A DNA stretch of 64,000 nt. It comes from Gemmatimonadota bacterium. GTDB taxonomy: Bacteria; Gemmatimonadota; Gemmatimonadetes; Longimicrobiales; Gaopeijiaceae. The position numbers were made by a program, and so were the translations under genes. This document shows positions 37,693 to 46,343 of this stretch, one piece after another (position 1 is the stretch's first letter; each line of letters begins with the position of its first letter). The notes below the pieces were generated by a model. That model had not been told where the DNA came from. It did not search any database and worked only from the letters and a program-made list of their open reading frames with translations. The stretch spans positions 4,676 to 68,675 of the forward strand of contig JAGWBP010000003.1 of NCBI GenBank assembly GCA_021295835.1, given 5' to 3'.

Positions 37693-38123
37693 TCGGCGTC
37701 CCTCCGACGCTTCGCCCGGTCCAGGATTGCGCGCATCCTCGCAATCTCCTCGGCGGTGAACTCGCGGTCCTCCACCAGGGTGGCCAGCAGGCGCTCGGCG
37801 GAGCCGTGGAAGATCTTGTTCACGATCCGCGAAAGCGCGCGCCCGCCAGCCCGCACCGACTCCACCAGGGGGTAGTACCGGTAGGCGCGCCCCTCCCGCT
37901 CGTGGCCCACGGCACCCTTCTCCTCGAGGATCTGCAGCATCTTGAGGACGGTGGTGTAGCCGACCTCCTCGCCGAGCGCGCCGCGAACCTCCACCACCGT
38001 CCCCGACCCCTCGCGCCAGAGCACGCTCATGATATCGAGCTCGCGGTCGGTGAAGCCCTTTGGTCCGCCGGACTCTTCCGCACTGTAAACTTTGCTTTCC
38101 ATTATGTCACTTCTGATAGACAT
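37689..38123 (-). CDS. BlaI/MecI-family transcriptional repressor
   Basis: The 144-residue protein is a winged-helix repressor of the BlaI/MecI/CopY family: GFTDRELDIMSVLWREG, a recognition helix region VGYTTVLKMLQILEEKG and the wing RAYRYYPL, then a C-terminal dimerisation helix region. The protease site cannot be located from sequence. It starts the operon with the M56 gene, with a four-base overlap. A shorter start at 38102 is possible. An inverted repeat overlapping the 5' end (38104-38123) could be its operator. Confidence 0.85.
   Translation of the reverse strand: MSIRSDIMESKVYSAEESGGPKGFTDRELDIMSVLWREGSGTVVEVRGALGEEVGYTTVLKMLQILEEKGAVGHEREGRAYRYYPLVESVRAGGRALSRIVNKIFHGSAERLLATLVEDREFTAEEIARMRAILDRAKRRRDAE
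38104..38123. promoter_or_regulatory. Possible BlaI operator (inverted repeat)
   Basis: The arms ATGTC and GACAT are separated by ten bases and overlap the first possible start codon of the repressor gene. On the minus strand TTGACC lies about ten bases further upstream and might serve as a -35 box. The arm sequence differs from the classical TACA/TGTA BlaI consensus, so the assignment rests only on position and symmetry. Confidence 0.3.
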
Positions 38124-38409
38124 TTCGACAGGTCAAGGCTTCGCTCCAGTCGGGTCCACGGCCCAGGAACCCGTGGTGGACAAAGCGTCGCACCTCTCGG
38201 TGCTCGCCAGGGTCATCCACGGACTCCTAGCGGCGGGCGTCACGCCCCGAGGTCCCGCTGGCAGTGTCCACTCCACGTTAAGGAACGTGGATCCGAATGT
38301 CAACGACAATCTTCGTACGAAGCCCTTCGCTCGTCATCTCGGCCGGGCGCGTCGGTCCTGACATCCTCAGGGGTAAGGGTGACGACGGTGCGGGTGGGGT
38401 TGACGCCCC

Positions 38410-39927
38410 CTACGGGAACAGCCTCATCCTCTGTTCCAGCAGCGGACGGCTCAGGATCCCTGTCATGTTGAGAACCTCCAGATTGAATCGGCCTTTTGCG
38501 CCGCGCGACCACCATTCCTCCGCGACCCAGCCCAGGTCTTCGGCGGCGATCAGGGCGATGTTGGTGCCAGCGCACTGGGCCGCAAGCTGCCAGACCCTGT
38601 CCATCGCGGAGTCGTCAGGGACCGCGACGACGACCAGGAAGCAGGCTACTGGATCCCTCGAGTCGCGTATGTAGCGCTTGAACTGCCTGAAGTGGGAGGG
38701 TGGAAAGGTGTAGGCGACCTCCGTGCTCTTGTTGTCCCACATGAGAACGTCTCCGCTTCTCTTCCTGCGTCCGCCGAACCGGATGCAGCCGTCGGGGTGC
38801 TCGGTGCCAGACATCTCCATCAGCTTCAGGCCCAGCCTTGACTCGAAGAGGAACCGGGTCGCCGCCTCGAACCCGTGCTCAATCTCAATATCCTTGCTGA
38901 CGATCTGGTTCGCCAGCAGATTCTCGCGGTCCCGCCGGGCGAGCTCCGGCAGGTACTTGTAGTATCGCTCATCCGGCGATGCCTCCTCGTCCACCTCCTT
39001 CGTGATCAGATTGGCGAAGTACCGGATGATCCGTTGGACTCGCTGCGCCTTGGTCCCGCTCACCGCGACCCCCGAGAGCGAGGAGCAAAGCTTGTAAAGG
39101 TCCCCGCTGGAGAGGACGTCCAGCAAGCGGCTGGGGCTCACGCCGGAGGACATCACCCGGCCCTTCAGCTCCGGCTTCGTGCCCGAGGTGGGGAGCTTCT
39201 TTGCGGCCAGAGCCTGCTTCAGCTGGCTGACCGTGAGGGTGTCGAGGAGCAGGCCCCAGGCATTCAGTCCAAGTTCCAGACCGAGCGCGTTCATCACGGA
39301 AGGCCTGATCTCCTCTGGAATCACGTAGGGCGAGCCGTCCGCCTTGTTGCAGTGGAAGACGATGCCCCCCCGCTGCAGCGCGTTGAGCATGTCGCGGCAT
39401 TCACTCGGCGTATGGAGGACGTTTCCTCGCTGGGGGAAGTGGTCGAGCTGGGCGAGCACGATGCGAAAGACCGCTTCGGACAGTCCGAGGCTGTCTCGGA
39501 GAGTGCGGAGCAGGTTCAGCTCGCTGAATGTGATCATCCTGTCGCGCAGCGCAGCCCTGAGCACATCCTTCAGGATTTCGATGCGCTCAGGGTCCTGGTA
39601 GCGCAGGCTGTCCTCCTCTGCGGCGGCGTCGAGCACACCCTGCTCCAGGCCGGTCAGGCTCTCGACGGTTTCCTGCTCCGTGGCCGACCAGTCGGGGCGG
39701 TTCACGAACGCCTCCAGCATCAGTATCTGCCGGATCTGGTCCTTGAACGGACCGTCGAACTGCAGAACGGCGGCGATTCTCTTTCCGTCGGTCAGCTCCT
39801 CGACATTGCGCAGGATGATGTCCCGGGCCTGGTCCTCGTTGGGCTTCGGAAAATCCTTCGTGAAGCTGTCCACAATCCTCTGCAGCGGCAGCTTCGACAT
39901 CTGCTTGATCGCGTCTGCAACCTTCAT
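38410..39927 (-). CDS. Predicted stand-alone nuclease: TerB-like, two SAP-like segments, PD-(D/E)XK-like C-terminus
   Basis: The 505-residue protein starts at the ATG at 39927, preceded by GGAGCAGG. The N-terminal 100 residues are helical and unassigned. Residues about 105-165 resemble a TerB helical domain (DRMITFSELNLLRTLRDSLG). Two SAP-like helix-extended-helix segments follow: about 230-262 (TVSQLKQALAAKKLPTSGTK) and 273-306. The C-terminus has a restriction-nuclease-like pattern, with Glu 354, Asp 379 in HPDG, Asp 393 in GDVLMWDNKS and Lys 400. SAP motifs usually bind DNA, so a DNA nuclease is plausible, possibly for defence. No methyltransferase is adjacent. No exact family is recognised; all domain calls are by eye. 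Confidence 0.72.
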   Translation of the reverse strand: MKVADAIKQMSKLPLQRIVDSFTKDFPKPNEDQARDIILRNVEELTDGKRIAAVLQFDGPFKDQIRQILMLEAFVNRPDWSATEQETVESLTGLEQGVLDAAAEEDSLRYQDPERIEILKDVLRAALRDRMITFSELNLLRTLRDSLGLSEAVFRIVLAQLDHFPQRGNVLHTPSECRDMLNALQRGGIVFHCNKADGSPYVIPEEIRPSVMNALGLELGLNAWGLLLDTLTVSQLKQALAAKKLPTSGTKPELKGRVMSSGVSPSRLLDVLSSGDLYKLCSSLSGVAVSGTKAQRVQRIIRYFANLITKEVDEEASPDERYYKYLPELARRDRENLLANQIVSKDIEIEHGFEAATRFLFESRLGLKLMEMSGTEHPDGCIRFGGRRKRSGDVLMWDNKSTEVAYTFPPSHFRQFKRYIRDSRDPVACFLVVVAVPDDSAMDRVWQLAAQCAGTNIALIAAEDLGWVAEEWWSRGAKGRFNLEVLNMTGILSRPLLEQRMRLFP

Positions 39928-40228
39928 GGCCTGCTCCGTGGTTTGGTTTCCGTTCGATCCGGCGGGTGACCGCTCCTGCCAGCGAATCGATCCGGCGCGC
40001 CCCGCACGGTGGTCGTAGCCAACCAAGTCAACGATACGCGCGCCCGCAGCCATGAGCCAGAGCGCAGTCCGCTCCTGGACCAGCGCCGTCAACCCCGCGC
40101 GCGCCACCCTGAAGTTGACCCCGTTCACGTACAGGAAGAGATTGGTGCGCAGCCGCGCACCACGCGGCCCGACAGCCTTGCCGGGCGAACGGGTGCGCCA
40201 ATCCAGCTCATCGCGCCCGGCCCCGCCA

Positions 40229-41236
40229 ATGTCCCCTAGCCCCCGCGTCCGCGTTGCCGCCGTCCAGCCCCGCGGCTACCCCTTCGACCCCGCCGCCGCC
40301 GTCGACCACATCTGCGGGGCCACCGCCGAGGCCGCAGGCCAGGGAGTCGACCTGATCCTCTTCCCCGAAGCGTTCGTGGGGGGCTACCCGTGGGGTCTGG
40401 CCTTCGGCACGGCGGTGGGGGGGCGCACCCCGGCTGGGCGTCGCACCTTCGGCCGCTACCACGATGCGGCGATCCCCGTGCCCGGCCCCGAGACCGAGCG
40501 GATGGGACGCGCAGCGGCGGCAGCGAACGCATACCTGGCCGTCGGCGTGATCGAAAGGGGTGCCGCCCGCGCCCCCGGCACCCTCTACTGCACCCTCCTC
40601 TACTTCGCCCCCGACGGGACCCTGGCGGGCCTCCACCGCAAGCTGAAGCCCACCGCCGCCGAGCGCCTCATCTGGGGGGAGGGGGACGGAAGCACCTTGC
40701 CGGTGATCGAGACGCCCTTCGCGCGCGTTGGGGGACTGATTTGCTGGGAGAACTACATGCCGCTGGCGCGCATGGCGATGTACGGCAAGGGCGTGGAGAT
40801 ATACCTCGCCCCGACCGCCGACGATCGCGACCGCTGGCAGTCCACCCTCCGGCACATCGCGCTCGAGGGCCGCTGCTTTGTGATTGGCTGCAACCAGATC
40901 GTCGCCAAGGAGCACTACCCGTCCGACATCGAGATTCTGGACGAGATGGATGGGTGGCCTGATCTCCTCTGCAGTGGAGGAACCTCGATCTACGGCCCGC
41001 TGGGCGAGACGGTCGCGGGACCACTCCTGGGCGAGGAGGGGATCCTGGTGGCGGATCTGGAGATGGGCGACATCGCGCGCGCCAAGTTCGACTTCGACGT
41101 CGTTGGCCACTACGCCCGCCCGGACGTCTTCGAGCTCAGGGTGAACGAGTGCCCGCTCGGCGTGCCGGCCTCGGATGTCGTGGGGGTTCGTCCACGGGCC
41201 GCCATGGTCACGGCTGATCCGATTTCGCTATATTAA
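40229..41236 (+). CDS. Nitrilase-family carbon-nitrogen hydrolase
   Basis: The 335-residue protein has the complete catalytic set of the nitrilase superfamily: Glu in LILFPEAFVGGYPWG near residue 46, Lys in HRKLKPTAAERLIWGEGDG near 136 and Cys in GGLICWENYMPLAR near 170. The motif around lysine, with E-R-x-x-W-G-E-G-D-G, is that of true nitrilases and cyanide hydratases rather than amidases, so it probably hydrolyses nitriles to acids. I chose the ATG at 40229 because the conserved domain starts within eight residues. It stands alone, with about 200 bases before rpsA. Confidence 0.9.
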   Translation: MSPSPRVRVAAVQPRGYPFDPAAAVDHICGATAEAAGQGVDLILFPEAFVGGYPWGLAFGTAVGGRTPAGRRTFGRYHDAAIPVPGPETERMGRAAAAANAYLAVGVIERGAARAPGTLYCTLLYFAPDGTLAGLHRKLKPTAAERLIWGEGDGSTLPVIETPFARVGGLICWENYMPLARMAMYGKGVEIYLAPTADDRDRWQSTLRHIALEGRCFVIGCNQIVAKEHYPSDIEILDEMDGWPDLLCSGGTSIYGPLGETVAGPLLGEEGILVADLEMGDIARAKFDFDVVGHYARPDVFELRVNECPLGVPASDVVGVRPRAAMVTADPISLY

Positions 41237-41434
41237 AGAATTGCGCCACGGCTGGTGTGTCGGCCCACTAGGAGGGTCCGAACCGGTCGCGGCACTGTAG
41301 GCTACGAGGCGATCCCCGAACCGCGGCGGGTGCGGGTCGGGATCGCGGCACGCCCCTGCAACCCTAGCCCTCCCGTGTGTCGCATGGGGCTGGGACGACA
41401 TCCGGAGAGCCAGGCATCGAACTGGCGACGAGAA

Positions 41435-43411
41435 ATGAACGAACCCGAAGGACTCCCCTCCGAGGCGCTCGGCGATCCGCCCGCCACTCCCGACGAAGGT
41501 GCAGCCCCCCACGAGTCGGAAGCTTCTGTCGTGCCCGGCGATCTCGGCGAGATCTCCCCCGAGCTTCATCACGACCCATACGGCGAAGAGGTGCTCGACG
41601 TCTCGCGGGAGTCGTTCGAGGAGATGCTCAACGAGCACCGCACGATCAGCGGCGACATCGCCGAGGGGCAGATCGTCAAGGCCCGCGTGCTCAGCACCAC
41701 CGACTCGGCGGTCATCCTGGAGTTCGGATTCAAGAGCGAGGGCACGGTTCCTCTCGATGAGTTCAAGGATCCCGAAGCGATCGTCCCCGGCCGCGAGGTG
41801 GAGGTACTCCTCGAGAGGCTAGAGGACGACGACGGGGTCGTGGTGCTCTCGAAGAAGAAGGCCGACTTCCTGCGCGTCTGGGAGCTGATCAAGGAGGCCC
41901 ACGAGAACGACCGCCCCGTCAAGGGCACCCTGACCCGCAAGATCAAGGGCGGCGTCACCGTTGACATCATGGGTGTGGACGCCTTCCTCCCCGGATCCCA
42001 GATCGCGCTCAGGCGCGTGCCCAACATCGGGGGTCTGATCGGCGAAATCTACGACCTCCTGATCATCAAGCTCAACAAGCGCCGCCGCAACATCGTGGTG
42101 TCGCGTCGCGTCATCCTGGAGCGGGACCGGAAGAGGCAACGCTCCACCCTCGTCAAGGAGCTTCTCGCCGGGCAGGTCCGCGAGGGCGTGGTCAAGAACA
42201 TCACCGACTTCGGGGCCTTCATCGACCTCGGCGGACTCGACGGACTCCTCCACATCACCGACATGTCGTGGGGTCGCGTCAACCATCCGAGCCAGGTGGT
42301 CGTGATCGGCAGCCACATCGACGTCAAGGTCCTCGACGTGGACTGGGACCGCGAGCGCATCTCGCTCGGTCTCAAGCAGCTCCTGCCCTACCCGTGGACC
42401 GACATCGAGTACCGCTATCCGGTGGGTACGCGTGTGCGCGGAAAGGTCGTCTCGATCACCAACTACGGAGCCTTTGTGGAGCTGCAGGAGGGAGTCGAGG
42501 GGCTGGTCCACATCTCGGAGATGTCGTGGACGCGCAACGTGCGCCACCCGTCCAAGCTGGTGGCGGTGGGCGACGAGATCGAGGTGGTGGTTCTCAAGGT
42601 CGATCCCAGCGTGGAGAAGATCTCGCTCGGCATGAAGCAGATCGAGGTGGATCCGTGGCTGGCACTGCCGCTGCAGTACCCGGCCGGAACCAGCCTGACG
42701 GGAACGGTGCGGAGCCTCACGACCTTCGGCGCCTTCGTCGAGATCGAGCCCGGGATCGACGGCCTGGTGCATGTCTCGGACATGAGCTGGACGCGGCGCG
42801 TGGAGCACCCCTCCGAGATTGTCGCCAAGGGCGAGCAGGTCGAGGTCACGGTCCTCGATGTGGACGCCGACAACCAGCGCATCTCGCTCGGCATCAAGCA
42901 ACTGCAGGAGGATCCATGGCCGGTGCTGGTGGCGCGCTATGCCAAGGACACCGAGGTCGAGGGCCAGGTATCGCGCGTACAGGACAAGGGCCTGGTGGTT
43001 GACTTGGGCGAGGGCGTCGAGGGATTCGTCCCGGGTTCGCACTCGGGCGTCCCCGCCGAGGCTCTGGAGGACCACTACGAGCCGGGCGTGGAACTATCGC
43101 TGAGGGTCATCTCGTCCGATGTAGGCGAACGGCGAATCGTGCTCGAGGTGCTGGAGGTGCCGGAGCGGATGCAGGAAGGAGAGGCCGACGGTGAGCCCGA
43201 TTCGGAGACCGAGCCCGATTCGGAGACCGAGCCCGATTCGGAGACCGATGGGTCCGATGGATCCGACGGTGCCGGTGAGCCCGATTCGGAGGCCTATGGT
43301 CCCGATGGATCCGACGGTGCCGAAGATCCCGTCGATGGCGGGGATGCGGACGATGGCGGGGAGAGGTCTGCCGAGACCGATTCGGGAGACGCGGACGAAG
43401 GGGGGGGATGA
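41435..43411 (+). CDS. rpsA: 30S ribosomal protein S1, with acidic repetitive tail
   Basis: S1 binds mRNA leaders and helps load them onto the 30S subunit. The 658-residue protein holds six S1/OB-fold RNA-binding domains. Domains 3-5 are the most regular, each with a GAFVxL or GAFIDL core and HISEMSW or HVSDMSW, separated by ISLGxKQLxxDPW linkers; the first two domains are shorter and diverged, as usual. The start at ATG 41435 follows a long leader with no obvious Shine-Dalgarno sequence, which is common for S1. The last 80 residues are highly acidic and repetitive (EPDSET three times, then DGSDGAxEP), unlike the usual S1 tail. The stop overlaps the following gene by four bases. Confidence 0.93.
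   Translation: MNEPEGLPSEALGDPPATPDEGAAPHESEASVVPGDLGEISPELHHDPYGEEVLDVSRESFEEMLNEHRTISGDIAEGQIVKARVLSTTDSAVILEFGFKSEGTVPLDEFKDPEAIVPGREVEVLLERLEDDDGVVVLSKKKADFLRVWELIKEAHENDRPVKGTLTRKIKGGVTVDIMGVDAFLPGSQIALRRVPNIGGLIGEIYDLLIIKLNKRRRNIVVSRRVILERDRKRQRSTLVKELLAGQVREGVVKNITDFGAFIDLGGLDGLLHITDMSWGRVNHPSQVVVIGSHIDVKVLDVDWDRERISLGLKQLLPYPWTDIEYRYPVGTRVRGKVVSITNYGAFVELQEGVEGLVHISEMSWTRNVRHPSKLVAVGDEIEVVVLKVDPSVEKISLGMKQIEVDPWLALPLQYPAGTSLTGTVRSLTTFGAFVEIEPGIDGLVHVSDMSWTRRVEHPSEIVAKGEQVEVTVLDVDADNQRISLGIKQLQEDPWPVLVARYAKDTEVEGQVSRVQDKGLVVDLGEGVEGFVPGSHSGVPAEALEDHYEPGVELSLRVISSDVGERRIVLEVLEVPERMQEGEADGEPDSETEPDSETEPDSETDGSDGSDGAGEPDSEAYGPDGSDGAEDPVDGGDADDGGERSAETDSGDADEGGG
43193..43246 (+). repeat. 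Three 18-base tandem repeats inside rpsA
   Basis: The unit GAGCCCGATTCGGAGACC occurs three times exactly and encodes EPDSET in the acidic tail of ribosomal protein S1. Similar but imperfect units (GGATCCGACGGTGCC-like) continue downstream to about 43330, encoding DGSDGA. Because each unit is a multiple of three, copy-number changes would keep the frame. Confidence 0.9.
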
Positions 43412-44754
43412 GCCCAACGGGTCCGACGATGAAGCTGGGGAGTTGGCCGAGGCATCTGATTCTGCCGACCTTCGCCCCTGCTTCGGCGGCCCTCGCGCTG
43501 GCGTCGCTCTGCGCCTCGCTGGGGTGCGGTGCGCTGCGGGGAGGGTGTGGACAGGACAGCATCGATGGCGTCCTCGGCGGGGTGGACGGCAACCCGATGG
43601 CGCTCCCGGCCGGTGATTCGGTGGTGGACCCCTTCGGGGGGAGAGGCAGCGGTCCCGGGTCCCGGGTCCCCACCGTGGGCGCGGTCCTGCCCTTGGAGGG
43701 CTCGCCCTCGATGCGCGAACGCGCGCGCCTCTTCGGCGAGGGCCTGGAGGTGGGAGTCGAGCTCGCGCGTGCCCGTGGGGTCGAGCTGGAGCTGGTCGTC
43801 GAGGACAACCGGGGGACCTCGTCGGGGAGCGTTCGCGCCGCGGCCACCCTGGCCGACAGAGGCGTTCTTGCGGTCCTGGGTCCGCTCGATGCCGGTAACC
43901 TGCGCGCGGCCGTCGGGGCCGTGCCCGACTATCTCCCCTTCTTTTCGCCTACCGCCGGGCATCTCCCCGAGGCGCGCCGCGGGGTCTACAGCCTGGCCGC
44001 GGGCGACGCCGAGGCCGGCCGTGCGCTCGCAGCCACGCTCTGGGAGCTGGGGCACCGGGCCGCGGTCGTGATCCACCCCAGCCGCGCACGCGAGCGGATC
44101 GAGGTAGAGGCCTTTCGGAGTACCTTCGAGTCGTTCGGTGGCACAGTGCGGCGGCGCATCGAGTACTCGCCGGGCACCACCACCTTCGAGGCGCAGCTCC
44201 TGGAGGCGAAGTCCCTCGCGCCGTCTCTGCTGGTCGTCGCCGCGCCCGCAGACGACATCCGCCTACTCGCGCCGCAGATCGCCTTCTTTGGGCTGGACGA
44301 GCTGGGCCTCCAGGTGGCGGGGACCATCGGGTGGAGTGCCCCGTCGGTGCTGGAGGGGTTGCCGACCAGGCACACCGAGGGTGTCGTCGCCCTCAGCACC
44401 GTGTCCCCCGGGGGGTGCCATGAGCCGCCCTCGGAGTTTGTGACCGCCTACGAGTCGCACTTCAGGAGAACGCTCCGCAGCGACATCCCGGCGAAGGGCT
44501 ACGACCTGCTGACGATAGTGCTCTTCGCCCACGCGGCGGGAGCGTCCCGCGCGGCCGAGGTGCAGTCCCGGCTGGAGCTGATCGACGAAGTGCCCGGGGT
44601 CGGCGCCACCTACACCTTCTCCGGCGGCCAACTGAGTCGGCGCTACCACCCGGTCCGGATCGAGGGCGGGGAGCTCCGCCCACTTGGACGGGCGCCCCCA
44701 GCTTGCACGCGGCCGTCGGTCGAGCCGCCTCCCGACTCCGGGAGCTCCCGCTGA
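43408..44754 (+). CDS. Periplasmic-binding-type (branched-chain amino acid receptor-like) protein
   Basis: The 448-residue product has a hydrophobic N-terminal segment (about residues 18-40) that is probably a signal peptide or anchor; a nearby cysteine (SLGCG) suggests lipidation, but the lipobox is imperfect. The mature part has the type I periplasmic-binding fold of the branched-chain amino acid receptor family: VGAVLPLEGSPSMRERARLF, then VLAVLGPLDAGNLRAAV, LPFFSPTAGHLPEARRG and ELGHRAAVVIHPS. No ABC transporter genes are adjacent, so it may be a sensor or an envelope-assembly protein of the LpoA/YraM style rather than a transport component. It overlaps rpsA by four bases (ATGA). Confidence 0.75.
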   Translation: MSPTGPTMKLGSWPRHLILPTFAPASAALALASLCASLGCGALRGGCGQDSIDGVLGGVDGNPMALPAGDSVVDPFGGRGSGPGSRVPTVGAVLPLEGSPSMRERARLFGEGLEVGVELARARGVELELVVEDNRGTSSGSVRAAATLADRGVLAVLGPLDAGNLRAAVGAVPDYLPFFSPTAGHLPEARRGVYSLAAGDAEAGRALAATLWELGHRAAVVIHPSRARERIEVEAFRSTFESFGGTVRRRIEYSPGTTTFEAQLLEAKSLAPSLLVVAAPADDIRLLAPQIAFFGLDELGLQVAGTIGWSAPSVLEGLPTRHTEGVVALSTVSPGGCHEPPSEFVTAYESHFRRTLRSDIPAKGYDLLTIVLFAHAAGASRAAEVQSRLELIDEVPGVGATYTFSGGQLSRRYHPVRIEGGELRPLGRAPPACTRPSVEPPPDSGSSR

Positions 44755-44780
44755 AGGAGGACGGCGGAGCCAAGGGCGCG

Positions 44781-46325
44781 ATGGGGGCTGCGCTGGATCG
44801 CCTCGCCGAGATGGGCCGGAGCGCAACCCAGGGGGGCGGCGAGGCTCGTCAGCGCGCCCAGCGGAAGCGGGGCAAGCTCCTGGCCCGAGAGCGCCTCGAC
44901 CTACTCCTCGACCCCGACTCGTTCGTCGAGCTGGACCGCTTCGTCACCCACCGCGCGACCGACTTCGGGCTCGACCGGAAGAAGTTCCTGGGAGACGGTG
45001 TGGTCACCGGATACGGCACCATCTCGGGCCGCCTCGTCTACGTCTTCTCGCAGGACTTCACCGTCCACGGCGGCTCGCTGAGCGAGGCCCACGCCGAGAA
45101 GATCGTCAAGGTCCAGGAGATGGCGCTCCGGAGCGGCGCTCCGATAGTCGGCCTGAACGACTCCGGGGGCGCGCGCATCCAGGAGGGCGTGGTGTCGCTC
45201 GGGGGGTACGCCGACATCTTCCTGAGGAACACCCTGGCCTCGGGCGTCGTGCCCCAGGTCAGCGTCATCCTGGGCCCGTGCGCCGGGGGTGCCGTCTACT
45301 CGCCGGCGATCACCGACTTCGTCTACATGGTGCGCGGCACGAGCTTCATGTTCGTCACCGGGCCCGACGTGGTGAAGATGGTCACCCAGGAGGAGGTCGA
45401 CATGGAGGGGCTCGGAGGCGCGGATGTGCACGCCGAGCGGTCTGGCGTCGCCCACTTCGCCGCCGACTCGGAGGCTGAGGCGCTCCAGTCGGTGCGCGAC
45501 CTCTTCCGCTACGTCCCTCAGAACAACGCCGAGCGCCCGCCGCGCGGGGCGGGACAAGACGCGCACGACCGCCGGAGCGAGAGGCTGCTCGATCTGCTTC
45601 CCGACAGCCCCAACCGCCCCTACGACATGGCGGAGGTCATCGGCGAGGTGGTAGACGACGGCGGCTTCCACGAGGTGCATGCCGGCTTTGCCCGCAACCT
45701 TCTGACCGGCTTCGCGCACGTGGGCGGACACTCGGTGGGGGTCGTCGCCAACCAGCCGAATGTGCTTGCGGGTGTGCTCGACATCGACGCCTCCGACAAG
45801 GGCGCCCGCTTCGTCCGGTTCTGCGACGCCTTCAACATCCCGCTTGTGGTCTTCGAGGACGTCCCCGGCTTCCTTCCGGGGGTCGGTCAGGAGCACGGCG
45901 GGATCATCAGGCACGGTGCCAAGCTCCTCTACGCCTTTGCGGAGGCGACCGTGCCCAAGGTCACCGTGATCACGCGCAAGGCGTACGGCGGGGCCTACGA
46001 CGTCATGAGCTCGAAGCACATCCGTGGAGACGTCAACCTCGCATGGCCCACCGCCGAGATCGCGGTGATGGGCCCCAAGGGCGCCGTCGAGATCCTCTTC
46101 CGCAAGCAGATCGCCGCTGCGGACGATCCCGAGTCGGAGACCGAGGCGCGCATGGCCGAGTACCGCCAGAAGTTCGCGCACCCCTACGTTGCCGCGGCTC
46201 GGGGGTATGTGGACGATGTCATCGATCCCCGCGACACGCGCCCGAGGCTTGTGAGCGCACTCGACATGCTGGCCCCGAAGCGCGATTCCAACCCGCCTAG
46301 GAAGCACGGTAACATACCGCTCTGA
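44781..46325 (+). CDS. Acyl-CoA carboxylase, carboxyltransferase beta subunit (PccB type)
   Basis: This subunit transfers carboxylate from carboxybiotin to an acyl-CoA, typically propionyl- or acetyl-CoA. The 514-residue protein has both carboxyltransferase halves: KLLARERLDLLLDPDSF, QDFTVHGGSLSEAHAEKI, LNDSGGARIQEGV and GPCAGGAVYSPAITDF in the first, and VGVVANQPNVLAGVLD, FEDVPGFLPGVGQEHGG and RKAYGGAYDVMSSKHIRGD in the second. The biotin carboxylase and carrier subunits are not in the window. The start at ATG 44781 was preferred; an in-frame TTG at 44703 inside the previous gene is possible, and an AAGGAGG at about 44753 is rather far upstream. An IS110-type relic begins right after the stop. 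Confidence 0.92.
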   Translation: MGAALDRLAEMGRSATQGGGEARQRAQRKRGKLLARERLDLLLDPDSFVELDRFVTHRATDFGLDRKKFLGDGVVTGYGTISGRLVYVFSQDFTVHGGSLSEAHAEKIVKVQEMALRSGAPIVGLNDSGGARIQEGVVSLGGYADIFLRNTLASGVVPQVSVILGPCAGGAVYSPAITDFVYMVRGTSFMFVTGPDVVKMVTQEEVDMEGLGGADVHAERSGVAHFAADSEAEALQSVRDLFRYVPQNNAERPPRGAGQDAHDRRSERLLDLLPDSPNRPYDMAEVIGEVVDDGGFHEVHAGFARNLLTGFAHVGGHSVGVVANQPNVLAGVLDIDASDKGARFVRFCDAFNIPLVVFEDVPGFLPGVGQEHGGIIRHGAKLLYAFAEATVPKVTVITRKAYGGAYDVMSSKHIRGDVNLAWPTAEIAVMGPKGAVEILFRKQIAAADDPESETEARMAEYRQKFAHPYVAAARGYVDDVIDPRDTRPRLVSALDMLAPKRDSNPPRKHGNIPL

Positions 46326-46343
46326 GTCGCCCGCCCTAGGAGC

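Noticed and set aside
39928..40128. 67-residue N-terminal extension of the nuclease-like protein
   Set aside because: The extension is Arg/Ala-rich, and the ATG at 39927 has a ribosome-binding site; some uncertainty remains because the frame is open.
40567..40581. Partial match to the 3' end of tRNA-Leu as an attachment site
   Set aside because: Only about 11 bases of C/G-rich sequence match and they lie inside the nitrilase gene; this is expected by chance at this composition.
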